Source: Pseudarthrobacter sp. GA104 (GTDB lineage: Bacteria > Actinomycetota > Actinomycetes > Actinomycetales > Micrococcaceae). From it: a DNA stretch of 64,000 nucleotides. The stretch is taken from NCBI RefSeq assembly GCF_009741265.1, contig NZ_WOWL01000001.1, forward strand, positions 4,650,001-4,714,000. The letters are read 5' to 3'. Each line of letters opens with the position of its first letter. The first letter of the stretch is position 1. Both the position numbers and the translations under genes were made by a program. The notes beneath the pieces are model-generated. The model was given only the letters and a program-made list of their open reading frames with translations. It did not search any database and had not been told where the DNA came from. This document shows positions 17,279 through 25,565 of the stretch, one piece after another.

Positions 17279-17509
17279 ATGACCGGCACAGCCGTCATCC
17301 CGGCGGACTTGGGCGCCCATTCCTGCAATCGCCCCAGGGCAACAACCAGCGAGCGCCTTGCGACGCCCTCCCCTTCAGGCGCGGAAGCGGCCGTGCACAT
17401 CGGCGTCCTCCCTACGCCGACTGGACCCAACGCAACCGGGCCCGCCGCCAAACACCAGCCGCAACCGGGCGGTCCCGCCCGATTCCCGAAATGGAGGCAA
17501 TCCAAATGA
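17279..17509 (+). CDS. Possible leaderless small ORF upstream of the hemerythrin gene
   Basis: 76 codons opening at the predicted transcription start with no ribosome site, and ending in TGA that overlaps the hemerythrin ATG (ATGA). The layout is what a leaderless, translationally coupled leader would look like. The amino-acid sequence is Pro/Ala/Gly-rich with no family resemblance, so it could also be chance reading through a 5' leader. Low confidence as a protein; included because of the position. Confidence 0.3.
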   Translation: MTGTAVIPADLGAHSCNRPRATTSERLATPSPSGAEAAVHIGVLPTPTGPNATGPAAKHQPQPGGPARFPKWRQSK

Positions 17510-18234
17510 CTGACTTCTTCACGATGCTGCCCGGCGAAACCGCAGCTCCCGTGCCCCCGGGACCGGTCCTGAGTTCGGGCTCTACCGGCATCCGGCGCGT
17601 TCACCATTTCCTCCTCTGGGCATACCGGGAGGCGCCCAACCTGGTGCGCTCGACCGCGGCGGGAGACACCGCCCGCGCCGCGCGCGTGGGGGAAGTGCTC
17701 GGCAACTTCGACAAGGTGCTCCTAGTCCACCAGGAAGGCCAGAACCTGTTCATGTACCCGCAACTCGCCGAACGGGCTCCGGCATGCGCGTCACACGTGG
17801 AGCAGATGCTCCAACAACACCGAGGGATCAAAGACCGAGTGGAGAGCATCGGGCCCGTTCGCAAGCGCTGGATGCAGACTGCAGAGGCAGGCACCAGGGA
17901 CGAACTCGCAAAAGGCTACGAAGACGTTCACTCCGTTCTCAGCGAGCATCTGCGCCGCGAAGTCACCGAGGTGATGCCCGCCGTCGATCGCGTAATGACG
18001 GAGGAGGAATTGAACGCAATGGTGCAGCACGGCGTCAGGCAGCACGACAAGAAGTTCCTGGTCACGTACCTCGGACTGATTCTGGCCACCAACCCGCCCG
18101 AGGACCGAAGGGCGATCTTCTTCGAGGAGATCCCGGCCCTCGCCCGCCTCGGCTACCGACTCATCGGCCGCAGGATGTACCGCAGGCAATACGCGGCACT
18201 CTTCCCGGGACGGCCGATCCCCGAAACGCTTTAG
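17506..18234 (+). CDS. Hemerythrin-like HHE domain protein
   Basis: 242 residues. ATG 17506 is favoured over ATG 17491 because GGAGG lies 8 bp before it. His/Glu motifs spaced along four helices (RRVHHFLLWAY, LLVHQEGQNLFMYPQL, LQQHRGIKD, LSEHLRREVTEVMPAV) match the hemerythrin/HHE cation-binding fold, which binds a di-iron centre and senses oxygen, NO or redox stress. The last 70 residues are a helical extension with several Arg/Tyr residues (GYRLIGRRMYRRQYAALF). It is controlled by the BlaI-like operator pair upstream. Confidence 0.8.
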   Translation: MTDFFTMLPGETAAPVPPGPVLSSGSTGIRRVHHFLLWAYREAPNLVRSTAAGDTARAARVGEVLGNFDKVLLVHQEGQNLFMYPQLAERAPACASHVEQMLQQHRGIKDRVESIGPVRKRWMQTAEAGTRDELAKGYEDVHSVLSEHLRREVTEVMPAVDRVMTEEELNAMVQHGVRQHDKKFLVTYLGLILATNPPEDRRAIFFEEIPALARLGYRLIGRRMYRRQYAALFPGRPIPETL

Positions 18235-18359
18235 CCGGCCCGGCGGGCGGCAGCGCCAGCGAAGGAAGAGCCCGCGCCATCGGCGATCCCCCCGCTGCCA
18301 GGGGGCGTCAGCGGCGGGGTGTTCAGCCAGCACCAGTGGGCCGGAAGGCAGCAGCGCCG

Positions 18360-18737
18360 CTAACCCTGCACAGGCTCCCCAAGGTTCCCGGCTCGGGCAA
18401 CGGACCGGCGGATTCCCACTATTCTGACCGCGACTCCCGTCAGGACCAGGCCGATCCCCAGCGCCATCACAATCCAGACCGAAACCGACGCGGAGTCGAT
18501 CTGCCGGTAGCACTCTGTCGCCAGCCCGACAGTCTGTCCCTGCGCGTCGGAAATTTCAGCCGCACGGCTATTCGGGAGCAGCGGGCTGCCGCACAGCGGC
18601 CCCACTGGTTTCAGGCCGATGACAAAACTCAGCAGTTGCAGCGCGAACCCGACCGCGATGGTCAGAATCCACCCGCGCCGTTGAGTGAGCTCTTGATTGA
18701 TGTTCCTGGTTGTAGCTTCCGGATCTCGAACCGCCAT
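18360..18737 (-). CDS. Two-pass membrane protein, unknown function
   Basis: 125 residues. Hydrophobic segments at about 22-44 and 86-108 flank an extracytoplasmic loop with two cysteines (PLCGSPLLPN and ATECYRQID) that could form a disulfide. The start codon is ATG 18737. Codon usage fits the neighbourhood. It is isolated: about 125 bp from the hemerythrin gene and divergent from the TasA-like gene. No family recognised. Confidence 0.55.
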   Translation of the reverse strand: MAVRDPEATTRNINQELTQRRGWILTIAVGFALQLLSFVIGLKPVGPLCGSPLLPNSRAAEISDAQGQTVGLATECYRQIDSASVSVWIVMALGIGLVLTGVAVRIVGIRRSVARAGNLGEPVQG

Positions 18738-18859
18738 CTTCAGAGCATAGTGCGAGCCCCACCCGCATGCCGCCCGCGAGCATCGCGGCTCCCTCGCGAA
18801 GGTTCAGAGTGTGGACCTTGATCGAACCTTGTGCCTGCGGGCCGTTTTTTGATGGGATC

Positions 18860-18888
18860 TTGGCCGTATTCGACCCAGCAACTTGATA
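18860..18888 (+). promoter_or_regulatory. Candidate promoter for the TasA-like gene
   Basis: -35 TTGGCC at 18860-18865 and -10 TTGATA at 18883-18888 are separated by 17 bp. A T-run (GTTTTTTG) lies just upstream, and an inverted repeat AAGGTTC/GAACCTT spans 18799-18830. The -10 match is modest, so this is a tentative call. Confidence 0.3.
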
Positions 18889-18984
18889 CGGGACCGGCAT
18901 TGTTGGCGTTGTCGGCAGGAGAACCGGCAGCCACAAGGTCCGCAAGAAGGCGGGCCGCCGTCAAAGAAATGGGAGTTCGTCATC

Positions 18985-19608
18985 ATGGGTCTCAGCCTGA
19001 ACACCACCACCGGTAAAGTCGTCGCCTCCCTGGCCCTGGTCGGCACCGCCGCCGGCGTCGCAGGCCTGGGCACGTACGGCGCGTTCACCTCCAGCACCTC
19101 CGCCTCCACCGATGTTGCCTCCGGTACCGTGGCAATCTCGCTGGGCGCCTCGGGCGCAGCCAACCGGCTCAGCGTCGCCGCCACCGGCCTTGTACCAGGG
19201 GACACGGTGCAGCGAGCCGTAACGCTCACCAATGCCACAGGCAACCAGTCGGTGTCCGCCATCACGCTGACCACACTGGCGACCGCCACATCCAAGCTGG
19301 ACACGGACCCGGCATTGGGCCTGCAACTCGCGATCGACAAGTGCTCCGTGCCGTGGACCGAGGCCGGCACCGCCCCCGCCTACACCTACACGTGCTCGGG
19401 GGGCACCGTCACCCAGGTCCTGGCCTCCCGCTCCGTCATCGGCGCGGACCTCGCCCTGGCCGGCCTGAGCTCCACCGCGGCCGGCAACACCGATAACCTC
19501 CGGGTGACCCTGTCCCTGCCAGGTGCAGCGGACAACAGCTTCCAGGCCAAGAGCAGCTCCATCGACCTGTCCTTCACCGGAACCCAGCGCTCCGGCGCCA
19601 GCAAGTAA
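18985..19608 (+). CDS. TasA/CalY-like secreted protein (SipW-type substrate)
   Basis: 207 residues. ATG 18985 with GGGAG upstream. The N-terminus is a signal peptide (VVASLALVGTAAGVAGLGTYGAFTSSTS, hydrophobic core then YGAF), resembling the TasA/camelysin pattern of a signal peptide ending before an AFTS-like stretch and VASGTVAISL. The rest is beta-rich, Thr/Ser/Ala-rich, with two Cys (KCSVPW, YTCSGG). TasA-family proteins are exported and form surface fibres. A dedicated signal peptidase gene follows at 19676, supporting export by it. Fibre formation is inference. Confidence 0.75.
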   Translation: MGLSLNTTTGKVVASLALVGTAAGVAGLGTYGAFTSSTSASTDVASGTVAISLGASGAANRLSVAATGLVPGDTVQRAVTLTNATGNQSVSAITLTTLATATSKLDTDPALGLQLAIDKCSVPWTEAGTAPAYTYTCSGGTVTQVLASRSVIGADLALAGLSSTAAGNTDNLRVTLSLPGAADNSFQAKSSSIDLSFTGTQRSGASK

Positions 19609-19675
19609 CCACAGCTTCCTCCGCCGCCTGCCGAAACCGGGCGGCGGAGGAATACCACCCGGAACGGACACTGCC

Positions 19676-20296
19676 ATGACGGCATCACCAACCCAATGCA
19701 CCCGGTCAACGACGGCGGTCTCCCCTACCACTGCGCGGACCACACGATGGGCCAAGGCATTCCGGGGCATCACCAGGGCTGCCACCACGTCCGTGATGAT
19801 CGGTGCCGCGGCCCTCTTCCTGTTCCTGGCCGTTGGGCCCAGGGTTCTTGGGTACCAGACCAGCACGATGCTCACCGGATCCATGGCCCCCATGATCAAC
19901 GCCGGCGACGTCGTGGTATCGGTCCCGAAGCCTGTCAGCGAGCTGAAAAACCGGGACGTCATCACCTACGGGATCCCCGTCGAGGACCACCGCGTCGAAA
20001 CCCATCGGATCGTCGAGATTAGCCGGAACGACAACGGCACCACGGTCATCCGCACAAAGGGCGACGCAAACAGTGGTGCCGACCCATGGACCGCCGCCCT
20101 GCAGGGCGGCACGGTCCATGTCCACGCCGCCACCATCCCCTACCTCGGCACGGCCATCCGGGTCCTGCGCGAACCGGTGCTCCTGCAGGGCTTGATGTAT
20201 GGCGCTCCCGCCGTCCTGGTCTGCATGGTCCTGGTGTCGATTTGGAAGAAAGAACCTGGAGTGAATTCCCCGCCCGTCACGGACCACCGGCGATGA
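19676..20296 (+). CDS. SipW-like (ER-type) signal peptidase I
   Basis: 206 residues. A transmembrane helix at about residues 36-58 is followed by GSMAPMINAGDVV (catalytic Ser69), then ETHRIVEI where His110 replaces the usual Lys general base, and KGDANSGADPW with the Asp residues. Ser-His-Asp is typical of ER-type/SipW peptidases. A second hydrophobic segment lies near the C-terminus (PAVLVCMVLVSIW). The gene is flanked by two genes whose N-termini look like SipW substrates. Start ATG 19676. Confidence 0.85.
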   Translation: MTASPTQCTRSTTAVSPTTARTTRWAKAFRGITRAATTSVMIGAAALFLFLAVGPRVLGYQTSTMLTGSMAPMINAGDVVVSVPKPVSELKNRDVITYGIPVEDHRVETHRIVEISRNDNGTTVIRTKGDANSGADPWTAALQGGTVHVHAATIPYLGTAIRVLREPVLLQGLMYGAPAVLVCMVLVSIWKKEPGVNSPPVTDHRR

Positions 20297-20414
20297 GTAC
20301 CGTACGTGCGGTACTGGTCTAGGCCTTGAGCCCGAAACGGGTCCCGCGGGCCCAGGCGCCGTAGACAGGCAAGAATGGATCCCGACCCCGAGACTGACAA
20401 GGAGAGCCCAGGCC

Positions 20415-20876
20415 GTGCGCACCAGCGGAAAGACCGAGTCAGGCCGGCCCTCCGGTTTCGCGCGTTCCGCCGGGGTCCTGACAACGGCCGCGGTACTGCT
20501 CCTCGCACCCGGGATTGCGGAAGCAGCGTTTACAGCGGGGGCCACGGGCCAGATGAATGCAGCGACGTTAAGCCTGGCCCAGCCTGTCGGTACCGTGGCT
20601 GCCTCCAGCTGCAACGGCAGGGACCTGACGATCACCTTCACCAACTATGGTTACGTACCCCGCGCCAGCGCGTTCCGTGTCGAGATCTTTCGTGACCCCA
20701 CCGACACGGCGCCGCAGTTTGTGGTGGACAGGGCCCAAAATGACCTCAGCCCGATCACCGTGAGAGTCTCAGGGGGAAGGGCGCCCAGGCCCTATAACGT
20801 TCGAGGACTTTATCCCACAGTGGGAGGGAACACCTGGATCGGGCAGCCCCTGCCCGGTACAACCGTCGCATGCTGA
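20415..20876 (+). CDS. Small secreted protein, likely second SipW-type substrate
   Basis: 153 residues, GTG start at 20415 with AAGGAG upstream. A signal peptide (VLLLAPGIAEA) is followed by AAFTAGATGQMNAATLSLAQPVG, similar in layout to the TasA-like mature N-terminus. The body is beta-rich, with an ITFTNYGYVPRASAFRVEIFRD segment that resembles an Ig/fibronectin-like strand pattern, and two Cys. Probably a surface or matrix protein processed by the SipW-like peptidase; function not known. Confidence 0.6.
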   Translation: MRTSGKTESGRPSGFARSAGVLTTAAVLLLAPGIAEAAFTAGATGQMNAATLSLAQPVGTVAASSCNGRDLTITFTNYGYVPRASAFRVEIFRDPTDTAPQFVVDRAQNDLSPITVRVSGGRAPRPYNVRGLYPTVGGNTWIGQPLPGTTVAC

Positions 20877-20943
20877 TAGCCACCCCGCCCGGTCCCGGCT
20901 GCAGGGTGATGACTCCCGCGCGAGGCTCCCGATGCGTCATTTG

Positions 20944-21975
20944 TTAGCCCGCTGACACATCGATCAGGACCTTGCCGACGATGCTCTCTTCCACCGCGGA
21001 GTGGGCCGCAGCCGTGTCAGCCAGGTCAAAGCGATGCAGCGGCAGGCCTGCGGCCTCTCCCACCGGAAGGGCGCCGTCGGCGATGGCCGCATTGATGTCC
21101 TCGGCGGCGACCTGCACCGCCGCCGTGCCAACGGTGTAGAGCAGCACGAACTGGTAGCGGACATTGAGGCTGAAATGCCTGCGTACGTCCAGGGTCATCT
21201 GATCGCCGCCGTTGTTGGCGTAGACGGCGATGGAGCCGCGGTTGCGGATCACTGCCAGGTCGAGTTCGGCGTTCCGCGCCGGTGCCACCTCCACGATCTG
21301 GTCGACGCCGTTGGGAGCAATCCGGCGGATCTCCGCGGCCGCGTCGGTTTCCCGGTAATTGATGACATGATCGGCGCCGGCGGCCGTGGCCAGCGCAGCC
21401 TTCGCCGGGCCGCTCACGGTCGTGATCACGACGGCGCCGGCCCACTTGGCCAGCTGGATCGCCGCATGGCCCACGGCGCCGGCCCCTCCCGCGACGAGAA
21501 TCACTTTGCCTTCCAGGGCTCCCGGGTGCAGGCGCCGCGGGCCGTCTTCGGCAATGGTCAGGGCCCGATGGGCGGTGACCGCGGGAACGCCCAGGCTCGC
21601 GCCGACGTCGAACCCGGCGTTCTCCGGCAGCGGAAAGACCCGCTCGGCCGGCAGCACGGCGAACTCCTGCGCCGTCCCGCCGTCGGCGCGTTGATAGGCG
21701 GCCAACGCCAGCCAAACCCTGTCACCCACATGGAAACGCTCGACGCCGGGTCCCACGGCGTCCACAACTCCGGCGCCGTCCTGGTTCGGGACGACCTCCG
21801 CGAAAGGCAAGGGTTCGCCCGGTTTGGAGCCGCGGCGCGACTTCCAGTCGGTGGGGTTCACCGCGGACACCATGATCCGCACGCGCACCTCCCCGGGCCC
21901 CGGGTCGCGGATCTCGCGGTCTACGAGCTCGAGAACAGACGGATCGCCGGTGGCACGGTACACGATAGCTTTCAT
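20944..21975 (-). CDS. NADPH:quinone oxidoreductase (zinc-independent MDR family)
   Basis: 343 residues from ATG 21975 (MKAIVYRATGDPSVLELVD). GroES-like N-domain with RVRIMVSAVNPTDWKSRRG, then a Rossmann domain with VILVAGGAGAVGHAAIQLAKWAGA (NADPH-binding AxxGxxG variant). The order matches quinone oxidoreductases of the medium-chain superfamily, which reduce quinones or enones. Zinc ligands are absent. Divergent from the CapA gene with about 106 bp between; the longer in-frame upstream extension is not used. Confidence 0.88.
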   Translation of the reverse strand: MKAIVYRATGDPSVLELVDREIRDPGPGEVRVRIMVSAVNPTDWKSRRGSKPGEPLPFAEVVPNQDGAGVVDAVGPGVERFHVGDRVWLALAAYQRADGGTAQEFAVLPAERVFPLPENAGFDVGASLGVPAVTAHRALTIAEDGPRRLHPGALEGKVILVAGGAGAVGHAAIQLAKWAGAVVITTVSGPAKAALATAAGADHVINYRETDAAAEIRRIAPNGVDQIVEVAPARNAELDLAVIRNRGSIAVYANNGGDQMTLDVRRHFSLNVRYQFVLLYTVGTAAVQVAAEDINAAIADGALPVGEAAGLPLHRFDLADTAAAHSAVEESIVGKVLIDVSAG

Positions 21976-22081
21976 ACTCAGAGCCAACGCCGGCCCCGAC
22001 CGAAAATTCCCGCCGCGCGCGGGGCCGGACGCTCCAACGGTCGCTCTTTCGCTTCCCGGACAGGCAGTCCATGCTGGTGCC

Positions 22082-23053
22082 ATGCAGATCGCATTCCTCG
22101 GCGACGTTATGCTCGGCCGGCTGGTGAACGACCACTTGCAGACCGTTGCCCCCGCCTATCCCTGGGGTGACACCCTTCCGGTCCTGCGGCGGGCGGACCT
22201 GAGGATCGCCAACCTCGAATGCGTGCTGGCCGACGGCGGCAAACCCGCGCCGGGCAAGGTCTTCACGTTCCGCACCGACCTGAAGAACGTACGCAGCCTG
22301 CTCCTGGCGCAGATCGACCTGGTCTCCCTGGCGAACAACCACGTGCTCGATTACGGAACGGACGCGCTGCAGGAAATGCTTCCCACGCTGGACCGGCACG
22401 GAATCCTGCATGCGGGCGCGGGTACGGACCTGACCTCAGCCGCTCGGCCAGCCGTCTGCCGCGTGGGAGGCACCGCCGTCGGGTTCGTGGCGTTCACGGA
22501 CAACCAGCCGGATTGGGAGGCGGCTCCCGGCACCCCTGGCGTGTACTACGTCCCCGTGACAACCCACGGGCAGCGCGTCGACCAACTGCTGGCGCTGCTC
22601 CGACGGACCAAGGTACGTGTGCAACTGCTCATCGTATCGGCCCACTGGGGCGGCAACTGGGGCTCCGACGTCCCACCAGAGCACCGGGCACTGGCGCGGC
22701 AGCTGGTCGAGGCGGGCGCCGACGTCGTCTTCGGCCATTCACCGCATGTCTTCCGCGGCGTCGAGGTCTACCGGGGCCGGCCCATCATCTACAGCGCCGG
22801 GGACTTCGTCGATGACTACGCCGTGGACCCTGAGGAACGCAACGACCTGTCCTTCATCTTCCTGATGGAAACCGACGGCGGAACGCCGCGGGCCCTGCGC
22901 TTGTTTCCCACCATCATCGCCGGCTTCCGGGTCCGGCTGGCAGTCCGGAGCGCCCGCGATACCGCGGACCGGATGGCCCGCCTCTGCAGCGACCTGGGCA
23001 CCGGAAGCAGCTGGAATGCCGGCGAAGGGTGCCTGGAGCTTCCGCTGGCGTAG
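22082..23053 (+). CDS. CapA family protein (poly-gamma-glutamate capsule/metallophosphatase-like)
   Basis: 323 residues starting MQIAFLGDVMLGR at ATG 22082; the metal-binding GDxxLG is characteristic. Then LRIANLECVL, LVSLANNHVLDYG, VQLLIVSAHWGGNWG, ADVVFGHSPHVFRGVEVYRGRPIIYSAGDFV, all classical CapA blocks. CapA proteins act in synthesis or transport of poly-gamma-glutamate capsules or in related phosphoesterase steps. No capBC partner is present, and no signal peptide is seen. A role in envelope polymers is the default guess. Confidence 0.85.
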   Translation: MQIAFLGDVMLGRLVNDHLQTVAPAYPWGDTLPVLRRADLRIANLECVLADGGKPAPGKVFTFRTDLKNVRSLLLAQIDLVSLANNHVLDYGTDALQEMLPTLDRHGILHAGAGTDLTSAARPAVCRVGGTAVGFVAFTDNQPDWEAAPGTPGVYYVPVTTHGQRVDQLLALLRRTKVRVQLLIVSAHWGGNWGSDVPPEHRALARQLVEAGADVVFGHSPHVFRGVEVYRGRPIIYSAGDFVDDYAVDPEERNDLSFIFLMETDGGTPRALRLFPTIIAGFRVRLAVRSARDTADRMARLCSDLGTGSSWNAGEGCLELPLA

Positions 23054-23086
23054 CCGACGCGCGGGTGATACACATCGGTGCATCGT

Positions 23087-25126
23087 CTATTTCGGGCTCC
23101 GGTTCGTAGAGATCCGTTTTGCACTCCCTGAATGGTCCGCAGGGCCCCGCAGCTTACTTGGGATCGACCCCGTGGAGGGGACGGTGACTATGTCGAGGAA
23201 AATCAGGGCGAGGTTGGCAGCTGCGATGGAACCCACGATTGCGAACCCGATCCCGACGAACGGGGCCGTCGAGGCGTTGAAGCCAAGCCAGGCGCCAACA
23301 AGGGCACCCGGCACGGCCACGGCGAACCCGGTCTGCGTAGTCTTTGCTGACCGGGTCCGGCTGGTCCAGGCCAGGAAGACCCCCAAACCGATCGGCGAGC
23401 CCGCCGCGAGAACGACGAGCGGCTCGCTGTCGAGTGACACGTTCATCCGGGCAACCTGGAAAGACAGTATGGCGAGGAACCATCCGCCGAGGCCAAGCAC
23501 GATCGGATACACCGATCGCAGTGCGGCGCTGGCCCTGGGTCCGATGCCACCCTTAAGGGTCCGTCGGGCCATCCAGACCAGCGACCCGATAGTGAGCACC
23601 GCCACGGCGACCATCACGCCCAGCACGCTCTTCGCGGTCCAGCCAAGCGTCGTCGACGGAGTGAAGTTGACCGGTTGTGGCTCGTAAAGGGAGTCGTCGA
23701 CCCGGCTGCTGTCGAGGAACGTCGTGATCAATCGGGTGCCGGCCTCAGGCTGGTCGGCCCAGAAGGTGGGTGAGTGTCCGAACCCGGTAAGCACGACCTC
23801 CTGGCCGTTGGGTAGCGACGGCAGCAACTGGGTCGTTGCCGCCTGCGGTGGCGTGGCCATGTCGAGCTCGCCGTTGATGAGCAGGGTCTGCACCTCCGAG
23901 GTGCGCACCTGGCGGTACTCGTCCTTCTCTGCTGCGACGGGCCATAGGTCCAGCCAGCGGCCCTCACCCCAGCTACTCGCACTGGCGGCGTAGCCGAGGT
24001 TCGAGTAGTCCCGGTCCGTGGAGGCGAAGTATTCCCGCGCTGCCACGGTGTCGAGGCTGGCGGCCGCGGCATACTGACCCCAGACGAAGAACTTCGGGTA
24101 CATCGTTTCGCCGAGCAGCGAGATCAGCCAGAACCCGCTTTGATCACCTGCGGCAGCCGTCATCCATGCTTCGAGCGTCGCGTCGCGTCCCGGCGGTAAC
24201 GCCGAGTCCGGCTGCGTCATGCCGACGAACGACGAGGCCCGCACAATGCCACCCTTGACCGGCAGCAACCCCCACCGGTCTGGCATGTCAGCCGCGGTCT
24301 GCCGAATCGCTGCAGCGAGGTCGTCGGTACGCGCCCGGCACGCAACATCCTTGGTGCAGTAGGCCGAGAGCCGGTCCATCAGCTCGTCTGCCATATGGAC
24401 GTCGTAAAGCAGGTGACCGGGTGGGTTGACCGCGATCATGACCGAGCGATGGATGCTGTCGGGATAGCGCCAGGCGTAGATCATCGCGGTCCGCGTGCCG
24501 GCGCTCTGACTCAGCAAATCGATCCGGTCGTAGCCGAGTGCCGCGCGGGCGGCTTCCATATCATCGACCTGCTGCACGAGCCCGTACTGAGTGAGGTCGA
24601 CGCCCTCGTTGGTCAGCCGGTCCGCACACCTCCCGAACGCTTCGGCGTACGCCCGGAGGAACTCTTCGCCAAGGAGGTCGTCGGAGCCGCCGAGCGCTGC
24701 CTCCACCTCGGGGCAGTCCAGGCGGACCGAGCCGTCGATGCCGCAATAGCCCACCAGGACAAGATCGTGTTTATCTGTGAGCCGGTTCGCCTGCTTGAAC
24801 TCCATGTTCGTGCCGCCGGGGCCGCCGTCCAACCAGAAGATCGGTTCGCCGGGCTGCTCCGAGCGGGCGTGGATGCGGGTTACGGGTAGTGCGATCAGTC
24901 GTGCCTCGGGTTCGGTGGGGTTCTCGGGAATGACCAGAGTGCCGCAGTCGGCGGCCACGGGGCCACTTTCAGTGTCGTAGCTGCAAGGTTCCAGGGTCAG
25001 ATCACCAGCCGCTGCGCCGGGCGGCGGGGAGATCCGCTCGGCGCGGGAGGCGAGACCGACGTATACCAGGCCGGCTGTCATAACCGCGATGAGCGCGAGA
25101 GCGACAATACGCGCCATTGGAAACAT
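23087..25126 (-). CDS. Secreted alpha/beta-hydrolase, tripeptidyl-aminopeptidase-like, with C-terminal membrane helices
   Basis: About 679 residues from ATG 25126 (MFPMARIVALALIAVM), where AAGG lies upstream; a GTG at 25171 would overlap the preceding small frame. A signal anchor at the N-terminus, then FWLDGGPGGTNME (oxyanion), LLSQSAGTRTAMIYAWRYP with the nucleophile Ser, NGELDMATPP for the Asp and GFGHSPTFW for the His. This matches the proline-iminopeptidase/TAP family of secreted peptidases. The last roughly 170 residues are membrane-spanning (about four helices), which is unusual for the family and suggests membrane attachment. Confidence 0.8.
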   Translation of the reverse strand: MFPMARIVALALIAVMTAGLVYVGLASRAERISPPPGAAAGDLTLEPCSYDTESGPVAADCGTLVIPENPTEPEARLIALPVTRIHARSEQPGEPIFWLDGGPGGTNMEFKQANRLTDKHDLVLVGYCGIDGSVRLDCPEVEAALGGSDDLLGEEFLRAYAEAFGRCADRLTNEGVDLTQYGLVQQVDDMEAARAALGYDRIDLLSQSAGTRTAMIYAWRYPDSIHRSVMIAVNPPGHLLYDVHMADELMDRLSAYCTKDVACRARTDDLAAAIRQTAADMPDRWGLLPVKGGIVRASSFVGMTQPDSALPPGRDATLEAWMTAAAGDQSGFWLISLLGETMYPKFFVWGQYAAAASLDTVAAREYFASTDRDYSNLGYAASASSWGEGRWLDLWPVAAEKDEYRQVRTSEVQTLLINGELDMATPPQAATTQLLPSLPNGQEVVLTGFGHSPTFWADQPEAGTRLITTFLDSSRVDDSLYEPQPVNFTPSTTLGWTAKSVLGVMVAVAVLTIGSLVWMARRTLKGGIGPRASAALRSVYPIVLGLGGWFLAILSFQVARMNVSLDSEPLVVLAAGSPIGLGVFLAWTSRTRSAKTTQTGFAVAVPGALVGAWLGFNASTAPFVGIGFAIVGSIAAANLALIFLDIVTVPSTGSIPSKLRGPADHSGSAKRISTNRSPK

Positions 25127-25163
25127 CTGCCTTGTCGAAGCAGTCGTGACAGCTCCTTCCGGC

Positions 25164-25364
25164 TCATCCACGTACGAGAGGGAGCATCAGAACAGCAAAA
25201 AACAGGCCCTGAACGCTGTGCGCTGCGATGCCGATCCAGGCCAAGGCCATCCCCGGGACGCCCTGCCAGACCAACCCCAGGGTGAATGCGAGGGTCACGG
25301 CGCCGTGCATGCCTCCATGCTGCACACCATAGGATCCCGCTGCCGAGTGCCGAAAGTCATGCAA
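25164..25364 (-). CDS. Possible small membrane protein or remnant
   Basis: 66 codons, with a hydrophobic stretch (VTLAFTLGLVWQGVPGMALAWIGIAAHSVQGLFFAVLML) that would span the membrane twice. It ends 37 bp before the peptidase start on the same strand, so it could be its upstream partner. The start codon is unclear and the region upstream is poorly organised; it may be the 3' end of a decayed gene. Low confidence. Confidence 0.35.
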   Translation of the reverse strand: MHDFRHSAAGSYGVQHGGMHGAVTLAFTLGLVWQGVPGMALAWIGIAAHSVQGLFFAVLMLPLVRG

Positions 25365-25565
25365 GTGTAAGCAAGGTACAGACCAGGCGGCACCGCCGCC
25401 TCCTCGTTCGTTCTTCCGTCCTTCCCAGGGGACATGGATCCAAATCGAGCGTTCGGCTCCAGACTAGACAGCCTGGCTGGGGTGCCGTTTGCCTCTACTC
25501 GTTCGTCTCGCATCAAAATATCCTCGGATCCTGGCATCCGGACCGACAACGCGAAGTGACGGGCA

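Noticed and set aside
18740..18984. Possible riboswitch or c-di-GMP element before the TasA-like gene
   Set aside because: Only a 7-bp inverted repeat and a T-run; no GEMM or other conserved core such as ACGCAAAGCC.
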